Shown here: one piece after another, positions 8,580 to 15,316 of the stretch
How positions within the stretch are numbered: the stretch's first letter is position 1
Layout of the letters: each line of letters begins with the position of its first letter
Source of the DNA: Streptomyces sp. NBC_01723
GTDB taxonomy: Bacteria; Actinomycetota; Actinomycetes; Streptomycetales; Streptomycetaceae
Direction of reading: 5' to 3'
Length of the DNA stretch: 64,000 nucleotides
Assembly (NCBI RefSeq): GCF_036246005.1
Contig: NZ_CP109171.1
Location: 2,406,001-2,470,000 of the forward strand
The notes under the pieces: model-generated
Told to the model about the DNA's origin: nothing
The model's input: only the letters and a program-made list of their open reading frames with translations
The model's database searches: none
Position numbers and translations under genes: made by a program

Positions 8580-8600
8580 TTTTGTGAGGGGTCCACAAAA
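8580..8600. promoter_or_regulatory. Inverted repeat upstream of fabD, candidate FasR operator
   Basis: TTTTGTG (8580-8586), a 7-nt loop, then CACAAAA (8594-8600) form a perfect 7-bp dyad 61 nt upstream of the fabD start. It is the only AT-rich dyad in the 83-nt fasR-fabD gap. FasR is known to bind the fabD promoter region, so this is the obvious candidate, though the exact site is inferred. A short terminator-like hairpin is less likely because no U-tract follows. Confidence 0.5.
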
Positions 8601-8660
8601 CCCCCCGCTGTTCTTCGTCCTTGTCCCCACGGGCGGTCCCGGCCGTCCTCAAGAGAGAGT

Positions 8661-9611
8661 GTGAGAGTGCTCGTACTCGTCGCTCCCGGCCAGGGCGCCC
8701 AGACGCCCGGCTTCCTGACTGACTGGCTCGCCCTCCCCGGCGCCGCCGACCGCGTCGCCGCGTGGTCCGACGCCATTGGACTCGATCTCGCCCACTACGG
8801 CACCAAGGCCGACGCGGACGAGATCCGGGACACGGCCGTCGCCCAGCCGCTGCTGGTCGCCGCCGGCCTGCTGTCCGCCGCGGCACTCGGTACGTATACA
8901 TCTGCCGCTGACGCGGCGGGCGCCCCCGGCGCCGTCGCGGGCCACAGTGTCGGCGAGATCACCGCCGCCGCCTTCGCGGGTGTGCTCGACGACACCGCCG
9001 CGCTGACCCTCGTACGCCGCCGGGGCCTGGCCATGGCCGAGGCCGCCGCGGTCACCGAGACCGGCATGTCGGCGCTGCTCGGCGGCGACCCGGAGGTGAG
9101 CGTCGCGCACCTGGAGAAGCTCGGCCTGACCCCGGCGAACGTGAACGGCGCCGGTCAGATCGTGGCGGCCGGCACCATGGAGCAGCTGGCCGCGCTGAAC
9201 GAGGACAAGCCCGAGGGTGTGCGCAAGGTCGTCCCGCTGAAGGTGGCCGGCGCCTTCCACACGCGCCACATGGCGCCCGCGGTGGACAAGCTCGCCGAGG
9301 CCGCGTCGGCGCTCACGCCGGCCGACCCGAAGGTGACCTACGTGTCCAACAAGGACGGGCAGGCCGTCGCCACCGGCGCCGAGGTGCTGGACCGCCTGGT
9401 CGGGCAGGTCGCCAACCCGGTCCGCTGGGACCTGTGCATGGAGACGTTCGGCAAGCTGGGCGTCACCGCGATCGTCGAGGTGTGCCCGGGCGGCACGCTG
9501 ACCGGTCTCGCCAAGCGCGCGCTGCCGGGCGTGAAGACGCTGGCCCTGAAGACCCCCGCCGACCTCGACGCGGCCCGCGAGCTCGTCGCCGAGCACGCCC
9601 AGCAGGCCTGA
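8661..9611 (+). CDS. fabD: FabD, malonyl-CoA:ACP transacylase
   Basis: Loads malonate from CoA onto acyl carrier protein to feed type II fatty-acid elongation; 316 aa. Motifs are the N-terminal APGQGAQTPGF oxyanion loop, the nucleophile elbow GHSVGE with Ser96, and the catalytic His200 in GAFHTRHM. GTG 8661 is used, with only a weak purine run (8651-8658) upstream. It is the first gene of the fab operon, 16 nt before fabH. In Streptomyces FabD can also serve polyketide synthases. Confidence 0.97.
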   Translation: MRVLVLVAPGQGAQTPGFLTDWLALPGAADRVAAWSDAIGLDLAHYGTKADADEIRDTAVAQPLLVAAGLLSAAALGTYTSAADAAGAPGAVAGHSVGEITAAAFAGVLDDTAALTLVRRRGLAMAEAAAVTETGMSALLGGDPEVSVAHLEKLGLTPANVNGAGQIVAAGTMEQLAALNEDKPEGVRKVVPLKVAGAFHTRHMAPAVDKLAEAASALTPADPKVTYVSNKDGQAVATGAEVLDRLVGQVANPVRWDLCMETFGKLGVTAIVEVCPGGTLTGLAKRALPGVKTLALKTPADLDAARELVAEHAQQA

Positions 9612-9627
9612 CAAGGAGCGCGACAGC

Positions 9628-10659
9628 ATGTCGAAGATCAAGCCCAGCAAGGGCGCCCCGTACGCGCGCATCCTCGGGGTCGGCGGCTACCGTCCGACCC
9701 GGGTGGTGCCGAACGAGGTGATCCTCGAGACGATCGACTCGTCCGACGAGTGGATCCGCTCGCGCTCCGGCATCGAGACGCGGCACTGGGCCTCCCCCGA
9801 GGAGACCGTCGCGGCGATGTCGATCGAGGCGTCCGGCAAGGCCATCGCGGCCGCCGGGATCTCCGCCGACCAGATCGGCGCCGTGGTCGTCTCGACCGTC
9901 TCGCACTTCAGCCAGACCCCGGCCGTCGCCACCGAGATCGCCGACCGGCTCGGCACGGACAAGGCCGCCGCCTTCGACATCTCGGCGGGCTGCGCGGGCT
10001 TCGGCTACGGACTGACCCTCGCCAAGGGCATGGTCGTCGAGGGTTCGGCGGAGTACGTCCTGGTCATCGGCGTGGAGCGGCTCTCCGACCTGACCGACCT
10101 GGAGGACCGGGCCACGGCCTTCCTGTTCGGCGACGGGGCCGGCGCGGTCGTGGTCGGCCCGTCGCAGGAGCCGGAGATCGGCCCGACGGTCTGGGGCTCG
10201 GAGGGCGACAAGTCCGAGACCATCAAGCAGACGATCCCGTGGGACCGCTTCCGGATCGGCGACGTCTCCGAGCTGCCCCTCGACTCCGAGGGCAACGTCA
10301 AGTTTCCTGCGATCACGCAGGAGGGCCAGGCGGTGTTCCGCTGGGCCGTGTTCGAGATGGCGAAGGTCGCGCAGCAGGCGCTGGACGCGGCCGGGATCAG
10401 CCCGGACGACCTCGACGTCTTCATCCCGCACCAGGCCAACGTGCGGATCATCGACTCGATGGTGAAGACACTGAAGCTGCCGGAGCACGTCACGGTCGCC
10501 CGTGACATCCGCACCACCGGCAACACCTCGGCCGCCTCGATCCCGCTCGCGATGGAGCGGCTCCTGGCGACCGGCGAGGCCAAGAGCGGCGACACCGCGC
10601 TCGTCATCGGCTTCGGGGCGGGTCTCGTGTACGCCGCCACGGTCGTTACCCTCCCCTAG
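9628..10659 (+). CDS. fabH: FabH, beta-ketoacyl-ACP synthase III
   Basis: Condenses a short acyl-CoA starter with malonyl-ACP to begin fatty-acid synthesis; 343 aa, the normal length. The Cys-His-Asn triad is complete: Cys122 in SAGCAGFGYG, His268 in IPHQANVRI and Asn299 in TTGNTSAAS. Streptomyces FabH accepts branched starters, which explains the iso/anteiso lipids of the group. AAGGAG (9613-9618) precedes ATG 9628. A 32-nt imperfect stem-loop follows the stop, before acpP. Confidence 0.97.
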   Translation: MSKIKPSKGAPYARILGVGGYRPTRVVPNEVILETIDSSDEWIRSRSGIETRHWASPEETVAAMSIEASGKAIAAAGISADQIGAVVVSTVSHFSQTPAVATEIADRLGTDKAAAFDISAGCAGFGYGLTLAKGMVVEGSAEYVLVIGVERLSDLTDLEDRATAFLFGDGAGAVVVGPSQEPEIGPTVWGSEGDKSETIKQTIPWDRFRIGDVSELPLDSEGNVKFPAITQEGQAVFRWAVFEMAKVAQQALDAAGISPDDLDVFIPHQANVRIIDSMVKTLKLPEHVTVARDIRTTGNTSAASIPLAMERLLATGEAKSGDTALVIGFGAGLVYAATVVTLP

Positions 10660-10662
10660 GCA

Positions 10663-10694
10663 CTCCGTGCCGGATCACGCGGTCCGGAACGGAG
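10663..10694 (+). other. Stem-loop between fabH and acpP
   Basis: CTCCGTGCCGGA (10663-10674) pairs with TCCGGAACGGAG (10683-10694) with one mismatch in 12 bp, around an 8-nt loop. It starts 4 nt after the fabH stop and lies 67 nt before acpP, with no U-tract. It could be a processing site or mRNA stabiliser that sets acpP apart from fabDH. Confidence 0.55.
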
Positions 10695-10761
10695 AGCAGC
10701 AACACTCGCCGCGACGCGGCGGGCCGCCACACCCTCTGGAAACCAAAGAAGGAGCGCCACC

Positions 10762-11010
10762 ATGGCCGCCACTCAGGAAGAGATCGTCGCCGGTCTCGCG
10801 GAGATCGTGAACGAGATCGCCGGCATCCCGGTTGAGGACGTCCAGCTGGACAAGTCCTTCACCGACGACCTGGACGTCGACTCGCTGTCCATGGTCGAGG
10901 TCGTCGTCGCCGCCGAAGAGCGCTTCGACGTCAAGATCCCGGACGAGGACGTCAAGAACCTCAAGACGGTCGGCGACGCGACCAAGTACATCCTCGACCA
11001 CCAGGCCTGA
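10762..11010 (+). CDS. acpP: AcpP, fatty-acid acyl carrier protein
   Basis: Small acidic carrier of 82 aa that holds growing acyl chains on a phosphopantetheine arm. The attachment serine is Ser41 in DDLDVDSLSMVE, the canonical D-S-L site, followed by acidic recognition helix II. AAGGAG lies 8 nt before ATG 10762. It is flanked by stem-loops on both sides, which suggests that its transcript level is set separately from its neighbours, since ACP is needed in large excess over the enzymes. Confidence 0.97.
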   Translation: MAATQEEIVAGLAEIVNEIAGIPVEDVQLDKSFTDDLDVDSLSMVEVVVAAEERFDVKIPDEDVKNLKTVGDATKYILDHQA

Positions 11011-11016
11011 CCCGCC

Positions 11017-11041
11017 GATACTCGGGCATGTCCCGAGTATC
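11017..11041 (+). terminator. Perfect 10-bp stem-loop between acpP and fabF
   Basis: GATACTCGGG (11017-11026), loop CATGT, CCCGAGTATC (11032-11041) starts 6 nt after the acpP stop. No U-run follows. It is a likely attenuator or 3'-end stabiliser that lets acpP mRNA exceed fabF mRNA. Confidence 0.65.
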
Positions 11042-11110
11042 CGGGCAGACTGCCCCGCCACCCGGCGGTGGCGCCGTACGAATCCGTATCCCGTTGGAGA
11101 AAGAATTCCC

Positions 11111-12403
11111 GTGAGCTCGACCAATCGCACCGTGGTCGTCACCGGTATCGGCGCAACCACACCGCTGGGTGGCGACGCAGCCTCGACCTGGGAGGGTCTG
11201 GTCGCCGGCAGGTCCGGCGTCAAGCCCCTGGAGCAGGAGTGGGCCGCCGACCAGGCGGTCCGTATCGCCGCGCCGGTCGCCGTGGAACCCTCCGAGGTCA
11301 TCCCGCGGCCGCAGGCCCGCCGTCTGGACCGTTCGGCGCAGTTCGCGCTGATCGCGGCCCAGGAGGCCTGGAAGGACGCCGGCTACACCGGCAAGGCCGG
11401 CGAGAGCGCGCCGGACGCCGAGAGCGGGGCCCATGTCGACCCCGACCGGCTCGGTGCGGTCATCGCCTCCGGCATCGGCGGCGTGACGACCCTGCTCGAC
11501 CAGTACGACGTGCTCAAGGAGAAGGGCGTCCGCCGCGTCTCCCCGCACACCGTCCCCATGCTGATGCCGAACGGCCCGTCGGCCAACGTGGGTCTGGCCG
11601 TGGGCGCCCGCGCGGGCGTGCACACGCCGGTCTCCGCCTGCGCGTCGGGCGCCGAGGCCATCGGCTACGCCATCGAGATGATCCGCACCGGCCGGGCGGA
11701 CGTCGTCGTCGCGGGCGGCACGGAGGCGGCGATCCACCCGCTGCCCATCGCCGCGTTCGGCAACATGATGGCGATGTCCAAGAACAACGACGACCCGCAG
11801 GGCGCCTCGCGCCCCTTCGACACGGGCCGCGACGGCTTCGTCCTCGGTGAGGGCGCCGGCGTCCTCGTCCTGGAGTCCGCCGAGCACGCCGCCGCGCGCG
11901 GTGCCCGCGTCTACGCGGAGGCCGTCGGGCAGGGCATCTCCGCCGACGCCCACGACATCGTGCAGCCGGAGCCCGAGGGCCGGGGCATCTCCAACGCCCT
12001 CCAGAACCTGCTGGACCGCACCGACCTGAACCCGGCGGAGATCGTGCACGTCAACGCGCACGCCACCTCGACGCCGGCCGGTGACATCGCCGAGCTGAAG
12101 GCGCTGCGCAAGGTCCTCGGCGACGACGTGGACCACATGGCGGTCTCCGGCACCAAGTCGATGACCGGTCACCTCCTCGGTGGCGCGGGCGGCGTGGAGT
12201 CCGTCGCGACGGTGCTCGCCCTGTACCACCGGGTCGCGCCGCCGACCATCAACGTCGAGAACCTCGACCCCGAGGCCGAGGCCAACGCGGACATCGTGCG
12301 CGGCGAGGCCCGCAAGCTGCCCGTCGAGGGCCGGATCGCCGCGCTGAACGACTCGTTCGGGTTCGGCGGGCACAACGTCGTCCTGGCGTTCCGTTCGGTC
12401 TGA
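11111..12403 (+). CDS. fabF: FabF, beta-ketoacyl-ACP synthase II
   Basis: Elongation condensing enzyme of type II fatty-acid synthesis; 430 aa. The Cys-His-His triad is visible as Cys177 (VSACASGAEA), His317 (NAHATSTPAGD) and His354 (KSMTGHLLGGAG). The start is GTG 11111 with GGAGA (11096-11100) at 10 nt; the open frame continues upstream through acpP but has no homology there. It is the last gene of the fab operon and a strong hairpin terminator follows 20 nt after the stop. Confidence 0.97.
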   Translation: MSSTNRTVVVTGIGATTPLGGDAASTWEGLVAGRSGVKPLEQEWAADQAVRIAAPVAVEPSEVIPRPQARRLDRSAQFALIAAQEAWKDAGYTGKAGESAPDAESGAHVDPDRLGAVIASGIGGVTTLLDQYDVLKEKGVRRVSPHTVPMLMPNGPSANVGLAVGARAGVHTPVSACASGAEAIGYAIEMIRTGRADVVVAGGTEAAIHPLPIAAFGNMMAMSKNNDDPQGASRPFDTGRDGFVLGEGAGVLVLESAEHAAARGARVYAEAVGQGISADAHDIVQPEPEGRGISNALQNLLDRTDLNPAEIVHVNAHATSTPAGDIAELKALRKVLGDDVDHMAVSGTKSMTGHLLGGAGGVESVATVLALYHRVAPPTINVENLDPEAEANADIVRGEARKLPVEGRIAALNDSFGFGGHNVVLAFRSV

Positions 12404-12423
12404 TCGGCGTCGCTGAGCGATCT

Positions 12424-12457
12424 GATGGCCCGAGCCCCGGTGGGGGTTCGGGCCATC
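12424..12457 (+). terminator. Terminator of the fab operon
   Basis: GATGGCCCGA (12424-12433) pairs perfectly with TCGGGCCATC (12448-12457), and the inner GCCCC/GGGGG bases extend the stem. The hairpin starts 20 nt past the fabF stop, the usual U-poor type of Streptomyces. Confidence 0.85.
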
Positions 12458-12501
12458 GCCGTTCGTGGTGCGGTGGTTTGCCCAGTGCGGCGGTGCGTCG
12501 T

Positions 12502-12540
12502 GGCTGGTCGCGCAGTTCCTCGCGCCCCTTGCGGGGCGCG
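12502..12540 (+). repeat. Streptomyces intergenic repeat, GGTCGCGCAGTTC type (copy 1)
   Basis: GGTCGCGCAGTTC (12507-12519) runs into CGCGCCCCTT and a GCGGGGCGCG return arm, so it can fold into a hairpin. A second copy lies at 31807-31840. I know this sequence as a frequent intergenic element of Streptomyces genomes; its function is not established. Confidence 0.7.
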
Positions 12541-12545
12541 TCTCT

Positions 12546-13040
12546 CTACACGACCTGGTGCAGCCAGCGGACCGGGGCGCCTTCGCCCGCGTGGCGGAAG
12601 GTCTCCAGTTCGTCGTCCCAGGGCTTGCCGAGGAGTCTCGCGATGTCGGACTCCAGGTCGGTCTCGCCGCGCTGGGAGCGGACCAGCGCGGCGCGCAGCC
12701 GGTCCTCGGGGATCAGGATGTCGCCGTGGATGCCGGTGACGGCGTGGAAGATGCCGAGGTCGGGGGTGCAGCTGTAGCGCTCGCCCTCGGCGCCCGCGGA
12801 CGGTTCCGCGGTGACCTCGAAGCGCAGCAGCTGCCAGCCGCGCAGCGCGGAGGCGAGCTTGGAGGCGGTGCCCGCCTGGCCCTGCCAGGAGAACTCGGAG
12901 CGCCAGGTGCCGGGCGCCGCGGGCTGCCGGATCCAGTCCAGGCCGACGCGCGTGCCGAGCACCCCGGCGACGGCCCACTCGACGTGCGGGCAGAGCGCGC
13001 GCGGCGCGGAGTGCACGTACAGGACTCCACGTGTCGTCAC
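12546..13040 (-). CDS. DUF3145 family protein
   Basis: Conserved actinobacterial protein of 164 aa and unknown function, beginning TTRGVLYVHSAPRALCPHVEW, which is diagnostic of the family. It has no membrane segment. The start is GTG 13040 with GGAGG 5 nt upstream (13050-13046); the frame stays open further upstream without homology. It is convergent with fabF and keeps this position next to the fab operon in other streptomycetes, but whether it acts on lipid metabolism is unknown. Confidence 0.88.
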   Translation of the reverse strand: MTTRGVLYVHSAPRALCPHVEWAVAGVLGTRVGLDWIRQPAAPGTWRSEFSWQGQAGTASKLASALRGWQLLRFEVTAEPSAGAEGERYSCTPDLGIFHAVTGIHGDILIPEDRLRAALVRSQRGETDLESDIARLLGKPWDDELETFRHAGEGAPVRWLHQVV

Positions 13041-13296
13041 CGGAACCTCCGGGCTGAGCGGGACATCTCGGAACGGGCGGACGGCCGTGACCGGGCGGGT
13101 CACGTTCAGGGCGAGGCTACCGTGCGACGGGGCATGGAGTGTGACGTACCGTCGGTCCCGGTGCCGACGAAGCCGCGCCATTCACCCGGCAGGACGCTTG
13201 TACGGGTGTGAGGCGTCGCATCACCGCCCCGGGAACCCCCGGCGGGGTGTCATGGGTTGAGGACACTGGAGGCACGAGGCGAGGGGTGGGACGCGT

Positions 13297-14220
13297 ATGG
13301 GCCAGGGGACGGACCAGGTGGAGGTACGGCCGGCGCGCCGCGGCCGGCGCCGGACGCGTGCCGCGCTCGCCGTCCTGACCGCCGCCGTGCTGGGCGTGGC
13401 GGGCTGCGACGCCGTGGGCGGTGACTCCCCCGCCCCGTCCGGCAGCGCGTCGAAGCGTCCGAAGCCCACCCCGGTCTGGGACCGCAGCCCGGACTCGGTC
13501 GCCGCGGTGGGCGACTCCATCACGCGCGGCTTCGACGCCTGCTCGGTGCTGTCGGACTGCCCCGACGTGTCCTGGGCGACCGGCTCCAGCGCCGAGGTCG
13601 ACAGTCTGGCCGTACGGCTGCTGGGGAAGGCGGAGGCGGCCGGGCGGAGCTGGAACTACGCGGTCACCGGGTCCCGGATGGCCGACCTGACCGGGCAGGT
13701 GACCCGGGCGGCGGCGCGCAAGCCCGAGCTGGTCGCGGTGATGGTGGGGGCCAACGACGCCTGCCGGGCGACGACCTCGGCGATGACCCCGGTGGCCGAC
13801 TTCCGGGACCAGTTCGAGGAGGCCATGGGCACCCTGCGCCGCGAGCTGCCGAAGGCGCAGGTGTACGTGGCGAGCATCCCGGACCTGAAGCGGCTGTGGT
13901 CCCAGGGGCGCACCAACCCGCTGGGCAAGCAGGTGTGGAAGCTGGGCCTGTGCCCGTCGATGCTGGCCGACGCGGACTCCCTCGACTCGGCGGCGACCCT
14001 GCGGCGGAACACCGTGCGGGACCGGGTGACGGACTACAACGAGGTGCTGCGGGAGGTCTGCGCGAAGGACCGGCGCTGCCGCACCGACAGCGGCGCGGTG
14101 CACGCGTACCACTTCGGCACGGACCAGCTGAGCCACTGGGACTGGTTCCACCCCAGCGTGGACGGCCAGGCCAGGCTGGCCGAGATCGCGTACCGGGCGG
14201 TCACCGCTGAGCGGCCCTGA
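13297..14220 (+). CDS. SGNH/GDSL-family hydrolase lipoprotein
   Basis: Exported esterase or lipase-like lipoprotein of 307 aa. An Arg-rich n-region (RRGRRRTR) precedes a hydrophobic stretch and the lipobox LGVAGC with lipidated Cys37. The SGNH blocks follow: Ser74 in VGDSITRG (block I), GANDAC (block III Asn) and DWFHPS (block V Asp-x-x-His). Ser/Pro-rich residues 44-60 form the linker from the membrane. ATG 13297 follows a GGGGTGGGA ribosome site. It lies 25 nt before galM on the same strand, though galM appears to have its own promoter. Confidence 0.88.
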   Translation: MGQGTDQVEVRPARRGRRRTRAALAVLTAAVLGVAGCDAVGGDSPAPSGSASKRPKPTPVWDRSPDSVAAVGDSITRGFDACSVLSDCPDVSWATGSSAEVDSLAVRLLGKAEAAGRSWNYAVTGSRMADLTGQVTRAAARKPELVAVMVGANDACRATTSAMTPVADFRDQFEEAMGTLRRELPKAQVYVASIPDLKRLWSQGRTNPLGKQVWKLGLCPSMLADADSLDSAATLRRNTVRDRVTDYNEVLREVCAKDRRCRTDSGAVHAYHFGTDQLSHWDWFHPSVDGQARLAEIAYRAVTAERP

Positions 14221-14245
14221 CCTGGGCGTGTCCTAGAGTTCGCAC

Positions 14246-15226
14246 ATGAACGAACTCTTCGGCACACTTTCCGACGGCACGCCGGTACACCGCTGGACCC
14301 TGGAGCGGGCCGGCGTACGGGTCCGGGTGCTGTCGTACGGCGGGATCGTCCAGTCGGTGGAGGTCCCGGACCGGGACGGGAACACCGCGGGCGTGGTGCT
14401 GGGGTTCGCGGACCTGGACGGCTATGTGCGCCATCCGGAGCCGTACTTCGGCGCGCTCGTCGGCCGGTACGCCAACCGGATCGCGGGCGGCCGTTTCCCG
14501 CTGGACGGGCGGTCTTACACACTGGCGCGGAACAACGGGCCGAACTCGCTGCACGGCGGTGAGCGGGGCTTCGACAAGCGGGTGTGGGACGTGGAGCCGG
14601 CCGGGGACGACGGGCACGGCATCCGGCTGAGCCTGGTCAGCCCGGACGGCGAGGAGGGCTACCCGGGCCGGGTGGCGATCTCGGTGACGTACACGCTGGA
14701 CGAGCCGGGGGCGCTGCGGATCGACTACGAGGCGGTCACCGACGCGCCGACGGTGCTGAATCCGACCAACCACAGCTACTTCAACCTCGGCGGCTCCGGG
14801 CACGCGGGCGGCCACGAGCTGTGGCTGGCGGCCTCCCGGATGACGCCGGTCGACGCGGGTCTGATCCCGGTGGGCGAACCGGCGGACGTGACGGGCACGC
14901 GGTTCGACTTCCGGCGGGCGCGCAAGGTCGGTTCGGGCTACGACCACAACTTCTGCCTGGACAAGGGTGTGACGGAGGCCGCCGAGGAGGTCGCGGAGCT
15001 GTACGACCCGGCGTCGGGGCGGGTGCTGACGGTGGCGACGACCGAGCCGGGTCTCCAGGTGTACACCGCCGACCAGCTGGGCGAGCCGCACGCGCCCGGT
15101 GACGGCATCGCCCTGGAGACGCAGCACTTCCCGGACTCCCCGAACCGGCCGGACTTCCCGGGCACGGTGCTGCGGCCGGGCAAGGTGTTCCGCTCGCGGA
15201 CGGTGTACGGGTTCTCGGCGCGGTAG
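14246..15226 (+). CDS. galM: Aldose 1-epimerase (mutarotase), cytoplasmic
   Basis: Interconverts alpha and beta anomers of hexoses; 326 aa with no signal peptide. Family motifs are GRYANRIAGGRF, NPTNHSYFNLGG with the catalytic His, and [12 protein letters not shown] with the catalytic Glu. ATG 14246 lies 6 nt after TAGAGT (14234-14239), so translation is probably leaderless even though another gene ends 26 nt upstream. A second, Tat-exported paralogue sits at 31.9-33.0 kb. Confidence 0.93.
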   Translation: MNELFGTLSDGTPVHRWTLERAGVRVRVLSYGGIVQSVEVPDRDGNTAGVVLGFADLDGYVRHPEPYFGALVGRYANRIAGGRFPLDGRSYTLARNNGPNSLHGGERGFDKRVWDVEPAGDDGHGIRLSLVSPDGEEGYPGRVAISVTYTLDEPGALRIDYEAVTDAPTVLNPTNHSYFNLGGSGHAGGHELWLAASRMTPVDAGLIPVGEPADVTGTRFDFRRARKVGSGYDHNFCLDKGVTEAAEEVAELYDPASGRVLTVATTEPGLQVYTADQLGEPHAPGDGIALETQHFPDSPNRPDFPGTVLRPGKVFRSRTVYGFSAR

Positions 15227-15246
15227 CGGGCCGAGTGGGTCCGGCG

Positions 15247-15282
15247 AGCCCCGGCCCGGCCGTCAGGTCCCGGGCCGGGGCT
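15247..15282. terminator. Bidirectional terminator between galM and the GH3 gene
   Basis: AGCCCCGGCCCGG (15247-15259) and CCGGGCCGGGGCT (15270-15282) form a perfect 13-bp stem with a 10-nt loop. It lies between two convergent stop codons. Confidence 0.85.
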
Positions 15283-15316
15283 GTTCGCGGGGGAAGGCCC
15301 TCGCGGGCGTCCCGGT

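Noticed and set aside
8580..8600. The fasR-fabD dyad as a transcription terminator
   Set aside because: The stem is only 7 bp and AT-rich with no U-tract, and its location between an activator and its known target operon favours a protein-binding site.
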